A stretch of 64,000 bases of DNA from Oxalobacteraceae bacterium OTU3CINTB1 (GTDB taxonomy: Bacteria > Pseudomonadota > Gammaproteobacteria > Burkholderiales > Burkholderiaceae_D), in assembly GCA_024123955.1 (NCBI GenBank), contig CP099652.1:1984001-2048000 (forward strand). Direction: 5' to 3'. The position numbers and the translations under genes are program-made. The notes beneath the pieces are model-generated. The model saw only the letters and a list, made by a program, of their open reading frames with translations. It ran no database searches and was not told the DNA's origin. This document shows positions 7,866 through 16,684 of the stretch, piece after piece. Numbering within the stretch: the first letter of the stretch is position 1; every line of letters starts with the position of its first letter.

Positions 7866-9971
7866 TTATTTGCTCAGATCGATCGTGTACTTGGCGAAGC
7901 CGCTCGCGTCCAGCGCGCCCTCTGCGGTGACGGCGGTGATGCCGCTGCTTTTGGCCAGCGCCAGGTGGCCCGGCGCCGAGCGCAGGATCACCGGACCGGC
8001 GGTGGCCGTCTTGACGAAGCTCCAGCTGCGCGCGCTGCCGTTGCCGGCCAAGGTGACCTTGCCGGTCGACGCCCCCAGCGCCGCCAGGTAGTTGCTCACC
8101 ACGGTCTGGTTGGCGTCCGGCGACTTGATGATGGTCTTGCTGCCGTCGATGCCGGGCACGGCGCCGCCGCCGCCGGCGCGGTAATCGTTGGTGGCGACGA
8201 TGAAGTCGTCGCCGTCGGCCACCGGCTTGCCCAGGTAGGTCAGGTTGGCGATGCGCGCGCCGGCCGGCTTGGTGACGTCGATCTGGTAGGTCAGCGCGTT
8301 GTTCTCGGCGTAGAACACGTCGTAGTTATAGATCGTGCCGTAGCTCGGCACCAGGTCCTGCTCGGCCGTCTTGGCCGGATCGATCTGGCCGAACTGCTTG
8401 GCGGCCGTCTCCAGCCACGCCTTCAAGTCCGAACCCTTGATCTTGACCGCCTGCAGGTTGTTATTGCTGTACAGGTAAAGGTCGCCCGGATTGCGCACCT
8501 GCAGCCCGACCGGCGCGGCGGCGCTGGCGCCCGGCGCGACGTCGGTGAAGTCGGACGGCCCGTTGCGCCCGGCCTTGAACGGCGCGCTGCACGAGATCAC
8601 CGGAATATTCTTGTAGCTGGCGAGGGTGGCATCGGTGCTGGTGGCGATGAATTTTTTCACGTAGTCGAGCTGCGCCTGGTTGACCAGCTGGATCGCGCTG
8701 ACGTCGCCGGCCAGCGCGAAGTAGGCCGACATCTCGAAGTCGGTGGCCACGCCCAGCGGCTGCTTGGCGTAGGCGATCGTGGCGGCGTGCTCGGCGGCGA
8801 CCAGCGGCGCGATCGCCGGATCGGCCTTGACGTTGGTGGTGCCGTCGGTGTACTTGAAGCCGCGCGATTCGACCGTCGTCTTGGCCGGCTGCACCACCCA
8901 CTTGCCGCGGGTGTAGGCCAGGGTCATCTTGATGATGCCCAGGCGCCGGCCCCAGCTTTGCGCCATGACGGTCGGCACGCCGTTGACGAAGCCGTTGACG
9001 GCGTCGATCTTGGCGCTGGCCGGGAAGGCGGCGAACGAGGCGTCCAGGGCGGCGGCGCCCGGCTCCTTGCCTTTCGGGAAGATCAGGTGCGAGTGGCCGA
9101 TCAGCAGCGCGTCGATGCCGGTGGTGGTCAGGTGGTAGCTGCCGTTTTCCATCTTCGGGCTGTACGGGCTCGGATCGAGGCCGCCGTGCGACAGCGCCAC
9201 GACCAGGTCGGCGCCCTTGGCGCGCAGCTCGGGCACGTACTGCTTGGCCGCCTCCTGCACGCCGGTGACGGCGACCTTGCCGGCCAGGTTCTTCTGGTCC
9301 CACTCGAGGATCTGCGGCGGCACAAAGCTCAGCAGGCCGATGTTCATTTTGACGTCGAACTTGCCGCCGTCGGGCGCGGTGGCCGAGAAGGTGCGCGGCA
9401 ACACCACGTACGGCTGCACGATCGGCTTGCCGCTGGCCACGCCGGTGACGTTGGTCAAGGTCAGCGGGAAGGCCGGGGCGCCGCAGGTGCCGCTCGGCTT
9501 GGCCACGCCGGGGATGCCGAAGTCGGTGTTGGTGATCTGGCTCAGCAGCGGCAAGCCGTAGTTGAATTCATGGTTGCCGAAGCCGCCGCCGTCGTACTTC
9601 ATGGCGTTCATGGCCTTGTGCACGGCCATCGTCTCCGAACACGGGATCGGCTTGGTGACGGCCTGCAGGTCGCCCAGCAGGGTGCCCTGGATGGTGTCGC
9701 CGTCGTCGAGCAGCACGTTGTTGGGGGTCTCGGCGCGGGCGGCGGCCACCAGGGTGGAAGTGCGTTCGAGGCCCAGGCTGGTGTCCTCGGCCAGCGAGTA
9801 ATAGTTATAGCTCATCACGTTGGCGTGGATGTCGGTGGTCTCCATCAACGCCAGGGTCACGGTGGTACCCTCGGGAATCGCCGGGATCGGATTGGACTCG
9901 CCGCCGCAACCCGCCAAGCCGATCACGCCTGCCGCCACCAACGCCGCCACCATCACCGAATTCGTTCTCAT
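7866..9971 (-). CDS. cpdB: Periplasmic 2',3'-cyclic-nucleotide phosphodiesterase/3'-nucleotidase
   Basis: A 701-residue CpdB/UshA-family enzyme that hydrolyses 2',3'-cyclic nucleotides and 3'-nucleotides outside the cytoplasm, salvaging phosphate and nucleosides. The N-terminus has a lipobox-like GLAGCGG, so it may be lipid-anchored, whereas classical CpdB is soluble. The metallophosphatase core shows TTDIHANVMSY, DDGDTIQG, GNHEFNYG, ALSHGG and GHSH metal-ligand motifs. The C-terminal 5'-nucleotidase domain (about residues 440-650) has the substrate-stacking ATNDYRAGGGG segment. The Sel1 lipoprotein gene follows closely. Assignment to CpdB rather than UshA rests on overall resemblance. Confidence 0.9.
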   Translation of the reverse strand: MRTNSVMVAALVAAGVIGLAGCGGESNPIPAIPEGTTVTLALMETTDIHANVMSYNYYSLAEDTSLGLERTSTLVAAARAETPNNVLLDDGDTIQGTLLGDLQAVTKPIPCSETMAVHKAMNAMKYDGGGFGNHEFNYGLPLLSQITNTDFGIPGVAKPSGTCGAPAFPLTLTNVTGVASGKPIVQPYVVLPRTFSATAPDGGKFDVKMNIGLLSFVPPQILEWDQKNLAGKVAVTGVQEAAKQYVPELRAKGADLVVALSHGGLDPSPYSPKMENGSYHLTTTGIDALLIGHSHLIFPKGKEPGAAALDASFAAFPASAKIDAVNGFVNGVPTVMAQSWGRRLGIIKMTLAYTRGKWVVQPAKTTVESRGFKYTDGTTNVKADPAIAPLVAAEHAATIAYAKQPLGVATDFEMSAYFALAGDVSAIQLVNQAQLDYVKKFIATSTDATLASYKNIPVISCSAPFKAGRNGPSDFTDVAPGASAAAPVGLQVRNPGDLYLYSNNNLQAVKIKGSDLKAWLETAAKQFGQIDPAKTAEQDLVPSYGTIYNYDVFYAENNALTYQIDVTKPAGARIANLTYLGKPVADGDDFIVATNDYRAGGGGAVPGIDGSKTIIKSPDANQTVVSNYLAALGASTGKVTLAGNGSARSWSFVKTATAGPVILRSAPGHLALAKSSGITAVTAEGALDASGFAKYTIDLSK

Positions 9972-10055
9972 CGCATCCCCAAAAATGTATAAAAATCAAG
10001 GTGGCGACTTTAACGAAACTACATGACCGCGTTGTGACAAACCGCAATAAACTGC

Positions 10056-10132
10056 GGGGTCAAGTCTGTCATTCAGAAACGAGCTGGTGCATACGACTGT
10101 TGTGCCGGTGTCCGAATGACAGACTTGACCCC
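10056..10132. repeat. Palindromic repeat, GGGGTCAAGTCTGTCATTC arms
   Basis: A 77-bp inverted repeat in the 171-bp gap between cpdB and the DUF3443 gene. The left arm is GGGGTCAAGTCTGTCATTC; the right arm is GAATGACAGACTTGACCCC, a perfect 19-bp match. The same arms recur at 35268-35352, 25 kb away, with a different spacer. Confidence 0.9.
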
Positions 10133-10142
10133 GACTGTTGGG

Positions 10143-11912
10143 TCAGTAGGCCCACAGCGGGCCGGTCTTGCCGTTGACCGTTTGCCCTTCCATGACGACG
10201 AACACGCGGCGGCCGTAGAAGAATGGCAGGCCCCAGTCGAAGGCGTCGCCGTTGCCGGCGGTGGAAATGCCGGCAAGGGGGCCGCCCACGTGCGCGGCCT
10301 GGACGGTCGACGCCAGTTGCACCAGGTTGACGACGTTGAAGGCGACCGTGCCGCTGGCGCTGCCGTCGGCGGCCGTGTTGGTCGCGCTCAGCGCCAGCGC
10401 CGCGACCGGGCAGAAGAAGTCGCCCCCCGAGCAGGTGCGGATCGTCGCGTCGGTGAAGAAGTAGCCGTTCGAGCCGCTGTCGATGAAGCTCGATCCGTAC
10501 GTTTTGCCCTTGTAGGCGGTGCTGAAGTCGCCGCCGCTGTCGGTCTTGAACACCGTTTCGCTGGCGATGGTGTTGTTGGCTTGCGTGTTGACGCCGAAGA
10601 TCAGGGTGCCGCTGACCGACGTCAGGCCGGCCGCGCCCACCGCCGGCAGGCTCACCAGCACGCCGTTGTTGTTGACGGCGAACCCTGCGACCGGATTGCT
10701 GATCTGCGAGGCCAGCGGCATGGCGCTGGCCGTGCAGGTGCCGCCGGCGGCGGAACCGCAGGCGTAGTACACGCCGGATATGGCCGCTTGCGCGCAGGCG
10801 CTGCCGCAGTCGTGCTGGAACAGGCCGACGCCAAGGATGCCCTTGGCGCCCATGGCCGCCAGGGTGCCGAGGTTGTTGCCGGCGCTGCTGCACGTTGCGG
10901 GCGTGGCGGCGTAGCTGGCGCCGCTGTCGCCGATGACCTGGATCGGGATGCCGGCGGCCACCTCGTCGGCCATCTTGACGTCGGCCCGGCGCACCGCGCC
11001 CCACGTGTAGCCGCTGATGAACTTGCCGCATTCGGCGGCGTCGGCGCCGGACGGGGTCTTGACGGCCGGCAGCGCCAGGCCCGTGTTCAGCGCGGACGCC
11101 AGCAGGCGCAGGCCGTAGGAGCCGGTGTCGAGCAGCACGTGGTCGACCGTCTGGCAGGTGGCGGTGCCCGGCTGGCACACCGTCACGTTCACGTAGGGCA
11201 CGTTGATGACGCCGCCCACGCCGGCCGGGCCGCTGTCGACGCTGATGGTGGTGCTGTTCGACAGCGCCGCCGTCACGCTCAGCGCGGCGCTGGCGCTGGC
11301 GGCGCCGCCGTCGCCGCTGCACGTCAGGCTGTAGGTGAAGTTGCCGGCGCCGGCCGGGGTTACCGTCACCGCGCCGGACGTGGCGCGGGCGCCGCTCCAT
11401 GCGCCGCTGGCGACGCAGCCGGTGGCGTTGGCCGACGACCAGCTCAGCACCGAGGTTTGGGCGGTGGTGATGTTGGCCGGCGCCAGGGCCAGATTGGTGG
11501 TGGGGGCGGGCGGCGGGGTGCTCACGACCACCGCGGCGGTGCCGCTGGCGCCGCCGCAGGTGAGCGTGTAGTTGGCCGTGCCGGCGGCGCCGGCGGTGAC
11601 CGTGAGCGTGCCGCTGGCGGCGCGCGCGCCGCTCCAGGCGCCGGAGGCGACACAGCCGGCGGCCGGCGGATTGCTCACGCTCCAGCTCAGGGTGACGACC
11701 TGGCCGCTGGTGGTGGCCGTCGGCGTGGCGCCGATGCTGACCACCGGCGTGGCGGCGACGACGCCGGCGTCGGCCTGGGTGGTGGTGGTGGTGGCCGCCG
11801 TGCCGCCGCTACCGCCGCCACCGCCGCCACAGGCGCTTAGCGCCAGGCAGAGCAGGGCGGCGGCCAAGCGGGCGGTCCAGGGCGCGCCGGCGCCGTGCTG
11901 GGGTAATCTCAT
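10143..11912 (-). CDS. DUF3443 exported protein with retropepsin-like fold and Ig-like repeats
   Basis: A 589-residue lipoprotein. The signal ends in LALSACGGGG, followed by a Gly/Thr-rich spacer. Two tandem Ig-like segments (about residues 50-130 and 135-215) share the motif GCVASGAWSGARA. The rest is the DUF3443 domain, with a pepsin/retropepsin-like VLLDTGSYGLRLL and a second half containing SFIDSGSNGYFF; both carry the Asp-Thr/Ser-Gly of aspartic proteases. The protein ends FDWGLPFFYGR and a short tail. It follows the DUF2844 gene by 9 bp, a pairing common in Burkholderiales. Protease activity is plausible from the two DTG/DSG motifs but unproven. Confidence 0.85.
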   Translation of the reverse strand: MRLPQHGAGAPWTARLAAALLCLALSACGGGGGGSGGTAATTTTTQADAGVVAATPVVSIGATPTATTSGQVVTLSWSVSNPPAAGCVASGAWSGARAASGTLTVTAGAAGTANYTLTCGGASGTAAVVVSTPPPAPTTNLALAPANITTAQTSVLSWSSANATGCVASGAWSGARATSGAVTVTPAGAGNFTYSLTCSGDGGAASASAALSVTAALSNSTTISVDSGPAGVGGVINVPYVNVTVCQPGTATCQTVDHVLLDTGSYGLRLLASALNTGLALPAVKTPSGADAAECGKFISGYTWGAVRRADVKMADEVAAGIPIQVIGDSGASYAATPATCSSAGNNLGTLAAMGAKGILGVGLFQHDCGSACAQAAISGVYYACGSAAGGTCTASAMPLASQISNPVAGFAVNNNGVLVSLPAVGAAGLTSVSGTLIFGVNTQANNTIASETVFKTDSGGDFSTAYKGKTYGSSFIDSGSNGYFFTDATIRTCSGGDFFCPVAALALSATNTAADGSASGTVAFNVVNLVQLASTVQAAHVGGPLAGISTAGNGDAFDWGLPFFYGRRVFVVMEGQTVNGKTGPLWAY

Positions 11913-11921
11913 GCGGCGGTC

Positions 11922-12395
11922 CTATTCGATGGTGGCGGTGTCGAAGCCGGCCGGCAGCGCGCTGGGAATCCAGGCGTGGCCGGCGAACGCGCGCATGTGG
12001 CCGCTCGAGACCAGCACCATGTCGGACTGGTTGAGCGCCAGCTGCGAGTGGCCGGCGCGGGCCCGCTGGCCGGCCGCGCCGGTCATGACGGCAAACTTCT
12101 CGCCCAGCAAAGTGCGCAGGTCCGGCAGGATCGGGCCGCGCCAGCTGACGGCGAACACCTTGCCGGCCGTGTCGCTGTATTCGCGCACGACGGTGCCGCT
12201 GTCGAGGGTGCTCTGGCTGACGGTGTAGACGGCATCGGTGGTGGCGGCCGTCGTGGCGGCCCCGGTAGCGGCCAGGCGCCGCGCGGTGGTGGCCGGCGTG
12301 CCGCCGAAGTCGGACGGCGAGCCGCCCAGCGCCGCGTAGGCGAGGGCGCCTTGCAGCAGTGTGAGGAATAACATGAGGGCGATCGCGTGGCGCAT
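11922..12395 (-). CDS. DUF2844 exported protein
   Basis: A 157-residue secreted protein of the DUF2844 family. An N-terminal signal peptide (MRHAIALMLFLTLLQGALAYA) is followed by ALGG and a compact domain with STLDSGTVVREYSD, VFAVSWRGPILPDL and LVSSGHMRAFAGHAW (quoted in fragments). No catalytic motif is recognisable. It precedes the DUF3443 gene by 9 bp on the same strand, and the two families usually occur together, so a joint envelope role is likely. Function unknown. Confidence 0.85.
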   Translation of the reverse strand: MRHAIALMLFLTLLQGALAYAALGGSPSDFGGTPATTARRLAATGAATTAATTDAVYTVSQSTLDSGTVVREYSDTAGKVFAVSWRGPILPDLRTLLGEKFAVMTGAAGQRARAGHSQLALNQSDMVLVSSGHMRAFAGHAWIPSALPAGFDTATIE

Positions 12396-12548
12396 GGCGT
12401 GCTCCGTTGCCTTGATAAAGACCAGTGTAGGCCGCGATCGGGTTGAATTGCGTTAGTGAAATGTAAGCAAACGTAAAACGAATAAAAAAACGGCGCCCGA
12501 ATGGACGCCATTGTCATCGTGGCCTGAGCACGTGCCTAACCTCGGATG

Positions 12549-12646
12549 CACGTAGGGCGGATTAGGCGGCACGCCGTAATCCGCCATCTACGCGCCGCCG
12601 ACGGCGCATGCATGGCGGATTACGCTTCGCTAATCCGCCCTACGTG
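12549..12646. repeat. Paired palindromic repeat, CGTAGGGCGGATTA family
   Basis: A 98-bp element with two REP-like units in opposite orientation. It begins CACGTAGGGCGGATTAGG, has GTAATCCGCCA then TGGCGGATTACGCTTCGC in the middle, and ends CTAATCCGCCCTACGTG. The single unit recurs at 26830 and 31493. It lies just downstream of the TonB receptor gene stop at 12653, so the outer palindrome could also act as a transcription stop. Confidence 0.9.
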
Positions 12647-12652
12647 TCTCCG

Positions 12653-15055
12653 TTAGAACCGCACCCACAGCCGGCCGAAGTAGGAGGCGCCGTTCAGGCC
12701 GAACTGCACGCTCTCGTACTTGAAGCCGTTGTCGGTCTGGTCCGGGTCCTGCGAGGTCGGCTTGACGTTGAAGATGTTGTTGCCGCCCAGGGTGAACTTC
12801 ATGTTCTTGTTGATCGTGTAGGTGAAGCTCAGGTCGGCCGAGGTTTTCGACTCGTAGCGCTGGTTGGCCACGCCGTTGGCGGTGCCGTCGAAGGTGCCCA
12901 GGGTCTGCGGGCCGAAGTGGATGATCTTGAAATCCGTCTCCAGCGCGCCGGTGACGAAGTCGAAGCCCAGGGTGACTTTCGATTTCGGCGCGCCCTGCTC
13001 GATGTACAGGCGTTCCTTTTCCGACAGCAGCACGTCCTCGAAGCCTTGCAGCGCGGCCGGCGCGTGGATGCCGGTGACCTCGGTCTTGCTGGCGTTGAGG
13101 GCCAGGTAGGTGGTCAGGCGGTTGGCGCCGAAGTTGGCCTTGTGCGAGGCGGTCAGGTCCAGGCCTTGCGTCTTGGTGTCGACCGAGTTGACGAAGAATT
13201 GCGCCTCGCCCACGCCCAGCGCGGCCAGGCGGTCGGCCAGGTCGGGGTAGTTGTCGGCGTTGAAGCGGCCCGACAGCACAATGCGGTCCTTGATCTTGAT
13301 GCGGTACAGGTCGGCCGTGACGGAGATCGCCTCGCTTGGCGTCCAGGTCGTGCCCAGGGTGAAGCTGGTCGATTTTTCCTCTTTCAGTTTCGGGATACCG
13401 GCCGCGTTGGCGACCACGCCGCCGTTGGGCGCGAGCACCACTTCCTTCGGCACGCCGCCGATGAAGTCGGTGAAGGTGGTCGACAGGTGGCTTTGCTGCA
13501 GCGACGGCGCGCGGAAGCCGGTGCTGGCCGAGCCGCGCAGCAGGGTGCTTGGCGCCACGCGCACCGAGCCGGCCAGCTTGCCCGTCACGGTCGAGCCGAA
13601 GTCGCTGAATTTCTCGTAGCGCACCGCCGCCTGGGCCTTGACGGCGTCGGTCAGGTCGGCCTCGAGGTCGAGGTAGGCGGCGTTGCTGTGGCGCTTGGCC
13701 TTGGTCTCGTCGCCCGGCTGGAAGCCCGGGAAGCCCTGGCTGCCGGCGTTGCCGCCGTTGCCGACGCCGTCGGCGTCGATGTAGGAGCCGCGTTCGCCGG
13801 CGAAGATCTTGAATTCCTCGCTGCGGTATTCGCCGCCGAAGGCGACGTTCAGGCCACCCCCGAGCACGCCGTCGTAGTAGCGCGACAGGTCGACGTTGGT
13901 GGTCAGTTGCTGGAACGAGAAGCCGCCGGCGTCGAAGGCGCTGGCGCTGACGCCGCGGCCGCCGCCGAGCAGGTCCTGGTTGGCGATCGAGGCGTTGATC
14001 GTGTTGCTGATGTTGTACATCATCTTGTTGTAGCCGTAGGTCTGCGACAAGTCGGTGTTCCATTCACCCAGCTTGATGCGGTGGCCGATGGTGCCGTAGC
14101 GGTCGTCGATCTTGGCGTTGATGAACGGCACGAAGCCGTTCGGGTACATGGCCGCCGAGTTGCGGCTCGGGATGTCGTCCGAGCCGACGCCGCCGCGCGC
14201 GAACGCGGCCGACGAGCCGTCGCGCTTCTGGGCGCCAGCCGTGAAGTACAGTTTACCGGTGCCGGTGGTCGGCAGTTCGCCGTTCAGATAAATGGTCTGG
14301 TTTTCGGTCTTGGTGTCGCCGATGATGCGCGGGTTGTCGGCCTCGGCGCGGTTCGAGCGGCCACGGTCGAGGTATTCGCCGGTGATGCCGACCACGCCGC
14401 CGTTGCCGATGCTAAAGCCGCAGTAGGCCGAGCCCAGGTAGTTCTCGCCGTCGCCGGCCGAGTACTGGCTGTAGCCGGCGATGGCTTCGCAGCCGAGGCT
14501 CTTTTTGAGGCCGATGTCCATGACGCCGGCGATCGCGTCCGAGCCGTACTGGGCGGCGGCGCCGTCGCGCAGCACCTGCACGTCCTTGATGGCCAGCATC
14601 GGGATGGCGTTCAGGTCCGTGCCGGTGTTGCCGCGGTTGCGCGCGCCGAACAGGTTGACCAGCGCGGTGGTGTGGCGGCGCTTGCCGTTGACCAGCACCA
14701 GGGTCTGGTCCGAGCCCAGGCCGCGCAGCGCGGCCGAGTCCACCAGGTCGGCGCCGTCCGAGCCGCTTTGGCGGGTCGAGTTGAACGATGGCGAGATGTA
14801 GGTCAGCGATTGTGCCAGGTCGAACTGGCCGCCCTGTTCGGAGACCTTGTTCATCGGGATGATATCGACCGGCACCACGGTGTCGGTGGCCGACGAGGTG
14901 GCGCGGCGCGAGCCAACCAGGGTGACCGTTTGCATGGGAGCGGCGGCGTCTGCCGGCGCGGTGCTTTGCGCGTGGACGGCGGGGCTCAGGGTCAGCGCGG
15001 CGGCGCCGTAGAGGGTGAATAAGACGGCGTTGCGTAAGGTGGTGTTGGCTGGCAC
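12653..15055 (-). CDS. TonB-dependent outer-membrane receptor
   Basis: An 800-residue TonB-dependent receptor. It starts with GTG at 15055 behind a GGGAG ribosome site, followed by a signal peptide ending AVHAQ. The plug domain (about 50-170) has ADLVDSAALRGLGSDQTLVLVNGKR in the expected place, seen as LRGLGSDQTLVLVNGKR, and VLRDGAAAQYGSDAIAGV. The beta-barrel ends in LWVRF with the terminal Phe needed for BAM-dependent assembly. The long NGKRRHTTALVN plug variant resembles receptors of the large-substrate, carbohydrate or peptide type rather than siderophore receptors. No Fur box is evident in the AT-rich 15056-15223 leader. Substrate unknown. Confidence 0.9.
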   Translation of the reverse strand: MPANTTLRNAVLFTLYGAAALTLSPAVHAQSTAPADAAAPMQTVTLVGSRRATSSATDTVVPVDIIPMNKVSEQGGQFDLAQSLTYISPSFNSTRQSGSDGADLVDSAALRGLGSDQTLVLVNGKRRHTTALVNLFGARNRGNTGTDLNAIPMLAIKDVQVLRDGAAAQYGSDAIAGVMDIGLKKSLGCEAIAGYSQYSAGDGENYLGSAYCGFSIGNGGVVGITGEYLDRGRSNRAEADNPRIIGDTKTENQTIYLNGELPTTGTGKLYFTAGAQKRDGSSAAFARGGVGSDDIPSRNSAAMYPNGFVPFINAKIDDRYGTIGHRIKLGEWNTDLSQTYGYNKMMYNISNTINASIANQDLLGGGRGVSASAFDAGGFSFQQLTTNVDLSRYYDGVLGGGLNVAFGGEYRSEEFKIFAGERGSYIDADGVGNGGNAGSQGFPGFQPGDETKAKRHSNAAYLDLEADLTDAVKAQAAVRYEKFSDFGSTVTGKLAGSVRVAPSTLLRGSASTGFRAPSLQQSHLSTTFTDFIGGVPKEVVLAPNGGVVANAAGIPKLKEEKSTSFTLGTTWTPSEAISVTADLYRIKIKDRIVLSGRFNADNYPDLADRLAALGVGEAQFFVNSVDTKTQGLDLTASHKANFGANRLTTYLALNASKTEVTGIHAPAALQGFEDVLLSEKERLYIEQGAPKSKVTLGFDFVTGALETDFKIIHFGPQTLGTFDGTANGVANQRYESKTSADLSFTYTINKNMKFTLGGNNIFNVKPTSQDPDQTDNGFKYESVQFGLNGASYFGRLWVRF

Positions 15056-15223
15056 GTTTCGGCTCCCATGAAAAATTTGATTCTATTCAAATAATTTATA
15101 TTGATATGGGTTTTCTGCCAATTTTGCGTTTAAACACTATTTAGTGTTGTTTTGACGCGCCAACCGGCGTCCCGGCCGGGTTCGCGTCTACGTAGTGCTA
15201 CGGAGTGAGTCACGCGAATGTGA

Positions 15224-15820
15224 TTAATGTCTGTACTGGAACTTGCCGTTGCACTGGAAGCCGAACTTGAACGGCGGGGGCTCGAAATCGCGCTCGCACA
15301 GGCGGCGCGGCACCTCGTCGTAGGCGACCAGCACGCCTTGTTCGCCGATGAAGACCTGGATCGTCCCGCCCCATTCGTTCTGCACGCGATCCGGCTCGGG
15401 ATCGAGGCGCCTGAACACGGCGTAATAATTCGGTGTGTTCGGGTCGAAGCGGCTTTTATGCGGCATGCGGACCATGCGGCTAACCGCTGCATCGGGCATT
15501 TGCCTGAGCTTGCGCGCGGTTGCCCAGGCCCGCGACTCGGGTGTCAGGATGGACGGCGACAGCGCTCCCGCCGGCATCGGCTTCCCACCCCGGAACGTGG
15601 CATAAAAAGCGACGCCCTCGGCTTGCTCGTTCAGTCTCGGTCCCCCGATGAATGGACGGTAGACCTCCGTGTACGCTAAATAGATGGTGGCCAGGACCAG
15701 CAAAACTAGTGCGAGAAACACCCTGTCCGACATCGGCGGTTTCCGTATGCGCGCGGGCTTGGGGACGTGTTTGTGCAGCAGTGTGTACTTGTATTTGCGT
15801 TTGCGCCTGGACTTGCTCAT
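15224..15820 (-). CDS. Hypothetical single-pass membrane protein
   Basis: A 198-residue protein that I do not recognise. The strongly basic N-terminus (SKSRRKRKYKYTLLHKH) precedes one transmembrane helix at about 33-50 (VFLALVLLVLATIYLAY), so the positive-inside rule puts the remaining 145 residues outside the cytoplasm. That part has several Pro-rich turns and two Cys (RRLCERDF and FQCNGKF) that could form a disulfide. The ATG at 15820 overlaps the end of the PhzF-like gene (ATGA), so the two are translationally coupled. The frame is open further upstream, but that stretch lies inside the PhzF gene. Confidence 0.7.
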   Translation of the reverse strand: MSKSRRKRKYKYTLLHKHVPKPARIRKPPMSDRVFLALVLLVLATIYLAYTEVYRPFIGGPRLNEQAEGVAFYATFRGGKPMPAGALSPSILTPESRAWATARKLRQMPDAAVSRMVRMPHKSRFDPNTPNYYAVFRRLDPEPDRVQNEWGGTIQVFIGEQGVLVAYDEVPRRLCERDFEPPPFKFGFQCNGKFQYRH

Positions 15821-16626
15821 CGGTTGTCCCCGGTGGCGGAGCGCGTCGCGCCGCCGATCAGGACCATGCCGCCTCTGCCCGCCCCGATAGTTGCGCGGAT
15901 GCGGCACGGCTGGCCGAGATTCACGCCCTGGTACAAGGTCACGTCCGCGCCCAGGTGGACGGCGAGGGCGCCAGCGGCCACGCCGGTAGCGCCGTCTTCC
16001 ATCGCGGGATCGAGGTGGTTGAAGCTGCGGCCTTCGAGCGCGCCGTCGGGCCGGCGGCACCAGGCGTAGCAGCCGTTAACGTGGTGCTCGCGGCCCCAAT
16101 CGGCGATGGCTTGCAAGTCCGGACGCAGCGCGTGCAGTGCGGCGCTGTCGGCCACCTCCAGTAACAATTTGGGGCTGCCGACCGACGCCACGGCTGGCGC
16201 CGATGCCAATTCCAGCCCGGGCGCGGCCAGCAGGCGCGCCGCTAGCTCAGCGGCGATCGCAGGCTGCGGCACCGATTGCGGCGCCAGTTCGACAAATACG
16301 TCGTTGCCATTCGCGGGCAACGTGAGCGTCAGCGGCTGGCCGCGCATGGCGGTGTGCACGGTCAAGCTCGGACGCTCCGGCGACAGCAGCACGCGCGCCG
16401 CCGCCAGGGTCGCGTGCAGGCACAGCGGGCTGCGCGTGTGCGGATAGTAATAGTCGAGCACGACGCCGCCGTCGGGCGCGGTGTCGACGAACACGCAGGC
16501 GGGCAGGGCGCGTTCGCGGGCAAAGCGCTGGCGCTGCTCGGCGTCGCTGTGGTCGTGTTGGACGACGAGGGCGGCGTTGCCGCCGCCGGGGATGGTGCCG
16601 AAGCAAAGCAGTTGATGAATGAGCAT
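15817..16626 (-). CDS. PhzF-family isomerase-like protein
   Basis: A 269-residue member of the PhzF/DapF-like fold. Recognisable are GGGNAALVVQHD near the N-terminus, RSPLCLHATLAAARVL (in place of HPxxATA), GSPKLLLEV and DPAMEDGATGVAAGALA, the counterpart of the EDPATGSAAG phosphate-type loop. In PhzF the catalytic Glu45 sits in an LSETTFV motif; here the aligned segment reads LPACVFV, so the Glu appears to be Ala. The protein is somewhat shorter than usual (about 280-300). It diverges from dnaE2 with only 58 bp between them, including the LexA box. Its reaction is unknown. Confidence 0.8.
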   Translation of the reverse strand: MLIHQLLCFGTIPGGGNAALVVQHDHSDAEQRQRFARERALPACVFVDTAPDGGVVLDYYYPHTRSPLCLHATLAAARVLLSPERPSLTVHTAMRGQPLTLTLPANGNDVFVELAPQSVPQPAIAAELAARLLAAPGLELASAPAVASVGSPKLLLEVADSAALHALRPDLQAIADWGREHHVNGCYAWCRRPDGALEGRSFNHLDPAMEDGATGVAAGALAVHLGADVTLYQGVNLGQPCRIRATIGAGRGGMVLIGGATRSATGDNR

Positions 16627-16661
16627 GACTTGAGTATACCGTGCGCTTAGGGTGTAAAATA

Positions 16662-16677
16662 CTGTACATAAACACAG
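16662..16677. promoter_or_regulatory. LexA (SOS) box at dnaE2
   Basis: CTGTACATAAACACAG matches the LexA consensus CTGT-N8-ACAG exactly in both half-sites. It ends 7 bp before the dnaE2 ATG. A -10-like TAAAAT at 16655-16660 precedes it, so LexA binding would cover the transcription start. It also lies 36 bp upstream of the divergent phzF-like start and could affect both genes. Confidence 0.9.
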
Positions 16678-16684
16678 TGCATCT

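Noticed and set aside
7965..9992. A 675-residue plus-strand frame opposite cpdB
   Set aside because: Shadow of the minus-strand metallophosphatase, which has all active-site motifs.
11300..11700. Repeated segments that could suggest a CRISPR or satellite array
   Set aside because: The similarity is two Ig-like protein repeats in the DUF3443 gene, not short direct repeats with unique spacers.
12608..15022. An 804-residue plus-strand frame opposite the TonB receptor
   Set aside because: Low-complexity Val/Gly/Arg composition with no domain. The minus strand encodes a complete receptor with signal, plug and terminal Phe.
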